NCBI GenBank assembly: GCA_012064415.1 | Contig: SSNU01000133.1 | Coordinates: forward strand, 18,188-82,187 | Origin: Gyrodactylus bullatarudis | Lineage: Eukaryota; Platyhelminthes; Monogenea; Gyrodactylidea; Gyrodactylidae | Length of the DNA stretch: 64,000 bases | Reading direction: 5' to 3' | Part shown: piece after piece, positions 62,251 through 64,000 of the stretch | Layout of the letters: each line of letters starts with the position of its first letter | How positions within the stretch are numbered: position 1 is the first letter of the stretch | Made by a program: the position numbers and the translations under genes | Notes under the pieces: model-generated | Seen by the model: the letters and a program-made list of their open reading frames with translations, nothing else | Told to the model about the DNA's origin: nothing | The model's database searches: none

Positions 62251-63762
62251 TTACAAATATGCAAAAATATTCATAGGTATGTTGACTACTTTTTGAGATA
62301 TTCCTCCTCAAAGTTTTTTTTCAAGTTTTGTTGCCAAGCAAGTATGATAAGGCTTGATAAACAGATAAGCACATCAATGCAAAGCTAAAAGATAGTTTAA
62401 TAATATCTGATATTTTGATTTGTGATGAAAATCTCTTCCAGAAATTTGTAAGTGTTAAAAGCCAAAGAATGAACCCTAAAAACAGCGATTTTTTCGCTAA
62501 GATTTGTCTTTGAAGTCCCATAACTTTTCAACAACTTATCGTACGGTCATGAAAATTTTTCTCGATATAGAAAATTTAACGATCTAGTGAATGATGAAGA
62601 AATCAACTTGAAATTTATGAAAGTTATGTTCAAATTATACTTTCTTGGCAACAAAACTTGAAAAAAAACTTTGAGGAGGAATATCTCAAAAAGTAGTCAA
62701 CATACCTATGAATATTTTTGCATATTTGTAATCAGCATAAAATTCTGAGTAACATATCCAAATTTTATCATTTTCTGGAAAAAAAGTTTTATTTTTTGCG
62801 CGCAGTGTAAGCTAATCTCACGGTTATATTTGAAAATGCAGTCCCATCAATTGCATGACTAGGAGCATTGTCTATGAATAAAAGGGTTCGTTTTCCAGAC
62901 TCTACAAGCTCTGTATTCCAATCTGTGAGATATTTTTAAAAATATTGGCTTAGTCAACCAACCTTTGCTTGATGATGCATAATTTAAAAAAGTGATATCA
63001 TTGTCATCAAAACATCGGGGCTTTTTGGATTTATGGATAATTTGGAATGGTCTTTTTCCCCAGCTGCGTTAACGCAGAAGACTAGTGTAACTCTATCCTT
63101 ATAATCTTTGTAACCGTGAGGATTTGTATTTTTTTGAGAGAACTTTCCGTTTGTTCATATAGAGGAAAAGAGCTGTCTCGTCAAGATTGAATATTTGTTC
63201 AAGGCTGTAATCAGATAAAATAAGGTGCAATTCCCTGTAAAAGTCTTCGATCAAGTTGTCAGGAGCACTATTCGCCTCTCCGCAAGTCTAAGAAAAAGAA
63301 ATAAATGGAAGAAACAATCAATCTAACAATTTTATCTACCTTCCGAAATCTTAAGATATGTCTTTTGCAAATCCTCATGAGGTGACCATAAGAGCTCTTA
63401 TAGTTTACCATATCCATTGCATCAGCAAACCTTGAGGCAAATTCTTTAAGTTCTCGTATTCCAACTGATTCACTATTGTCTGAAAGAATTTCTTCTAGCT
63501 TTTCGATTAAAATTTCTTCAAACACCGTTGTATGGTCTTCATTTCTAGTTGAATTTAAATCAATCAAAGATTTATTTAAGCTGATTTCATCGATAGACAA
63601 TATCTTTTGAAATATATCTTTTGATGCTAGATTTGCTCTTAAAGCATGTTTGAGAGAATCTTCCCTTATAAACAGTAAACTCTTATGTTTCAGATTCTTG
63701 TCGAACTCTCTTACCATGTGCAGAACCTGAAGACAAATTGATTCTTTCATTTGTACTTTCAC

Positions 63763-64000
63763 TTGACTGGAAAACGAGATAGATTTTAGATTTTAACTCT
63801 TTACTATGAGGAATTCGGAATAGCCTTCAATGAACTTCTGTATTTTTACGCATGAAATAAAACTTTTTTTATATGACAATGTACAATGTTGGAGAAGATA
63901 ACACTGAGAACTGCTAGTGATGTCATTTTCAATTTTATAATGCATATTAATCGTATGATCAAGTTTAATTTTTCTTGCAAGAATCTAAAAGGGTTATTAA
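63763..64000. other. A+T-rich end of window
   Basis: Nothing recognisable is seen. The transposase 5' end may continue here as untranslated sequence. Confidence 0.4.

Larger units (their letters stand above)
61954..62807. mobile_element. palindromic element with TAA duplication, copy 2, inside the transposase
   Basis: CACTGTGCTCG (61954) and GCGCGCAGTG (to 62807) form the ends, with TAA on both sides (61951-61953, 62808-62810). The arms match copy 1 at 47832-48727, and the core matches 48250-48540. It splits the DDE domain between the second and third Asp. A PLE-A unit is nested inside at 62033-62250. Confidence 0.82.
61498..63762 (-). pseudogene. pogo/Tigger-like transposase, interrupted by a palindromic element
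   Basis: On the minus strand an N-terminal exon (63762-63340) holds a CENP-B-like DNA-binding region (EEILIEKLEEIL...GIRELKEFASRFADAM, GHLMRICKRHILRF). A 52-base intron (GTAGAT...TTTCTTAG, 63288-63339) follows. The next exon has IFNLDETALF (first Asp) and, with frame disturbance, LLFIDNAPSHAID (second Asp). After the inserted element come LPSNCTSVCQPIDAGIIRLFK (third Asp) and an open C-terminal part (61806-61498). The catalytic residues are conserved, the frame is not. The family differs from the element at 3.8 kb. Confidence 0.8.

Noticed and set aside
1..64000. CRISPR arrays, bacterial operons, phage or viral integrations
   Set aside because: No regularly spaced repeats, no ribosome-binding sites or operon packing, and all RT and integrase frames match retrotransposon types; no envelope-like or capsid-virus gene is seen.

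Overview
This window is eukaryotic, strongly A+T-rich, animal DNA. I see no bacterial gene structure, no rRNA and no convincing host gene. It is a graveyard of transposable elements nested in one another. The content (Penelope-like elements, Ty3/Gypsy, a LINE with endonuclease and reverse transcriptase, pogo/Tigger, Merlin, Tc1/mariner, 8-bp-TSD DNA transposons, and a hypothetical protein family repeated in arthropod genomes) fits an arthropod, perhaps a small crustacean. That placement is inference. Two assembly gaps (715-1591 and 22129-22973) are runs of N.

Layout. 0-8 kb: a LINE on the minus strand (about 2421-8080), split in two at a TA site by a 2.46-kb pogo/Tigger transposon (3827-6282) with about 400-bp inverted repeats. 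8-12.3 kb: scraps of Penelope-like elements (PLEs), Gypsy and Tc1. 14.7-16.8 kb: a Merlin element followed by a Tc1 relic. 18.7-25.9 kb: a near-complete Gypsy element with 367-bp LTRs about 1% apart and a TGTA target duplication, itself carrying an 8-bp-TSD palindromic DNA transposon (21698-23409) and a hammerhead-bearing PLE unit (24616-25214). 26-32 kb: a second Gypsy fragment, a broken repeat-family gene, a second 8-bp-TSD element and a PLE fragment. 32.8-33.6 kb: an inverted-repeat element enclosing a tRNA-like promoter joined to a canonical hammerhead ribozyme. 34-46 kb: PLE and LINE pieces and several long inverted repeats. 47.8-48.7 and 62 kb: a palindromic family with 3-bp TAA-type duplications. 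49-58.7 kb: a cluster of PLEs with an intact 595-codon reverse transcriptase/GIY-YIG frame (50817-52604) and four intact-looking hammerheads. 59.5-63.8 kb: a pogo/Tigger relic and a second pogo-like transposase interrupted twice.

The most notable system is the set of small type-I hammerhead ribozyme (HHR) motifs in the PLE pseudo-LTRs. At least nine copies keep the CUGANGA...GAAA core. Stem I changes in a compensated way between families (UCACA/UGUGA, GAGG/CCUC, AAGA/UCUU), and the middle of stem III changes but stays palindromic (GGCC, GCGC, GTAC). Each sits 17-20 bases after the start of a TATA box and shortly before the PLE start codon. Two loci (52679-53546 and 56402-57140) have the N-terminal coding piece flanked by two direct hammerheads without RT or nuclease, and two short hammerhead units have their own target duplications. 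PLE halves repeatedly lie head to head, like 5' inversions. The tRNA-like/HHR unit at 33 kb recalls the Sm-alpha SINE-like elements of schistosomes and may be a separate short self-cleaving retroelement. No host pathway can be read from this window; the genes present mainly serve their own mobility and most are broken.
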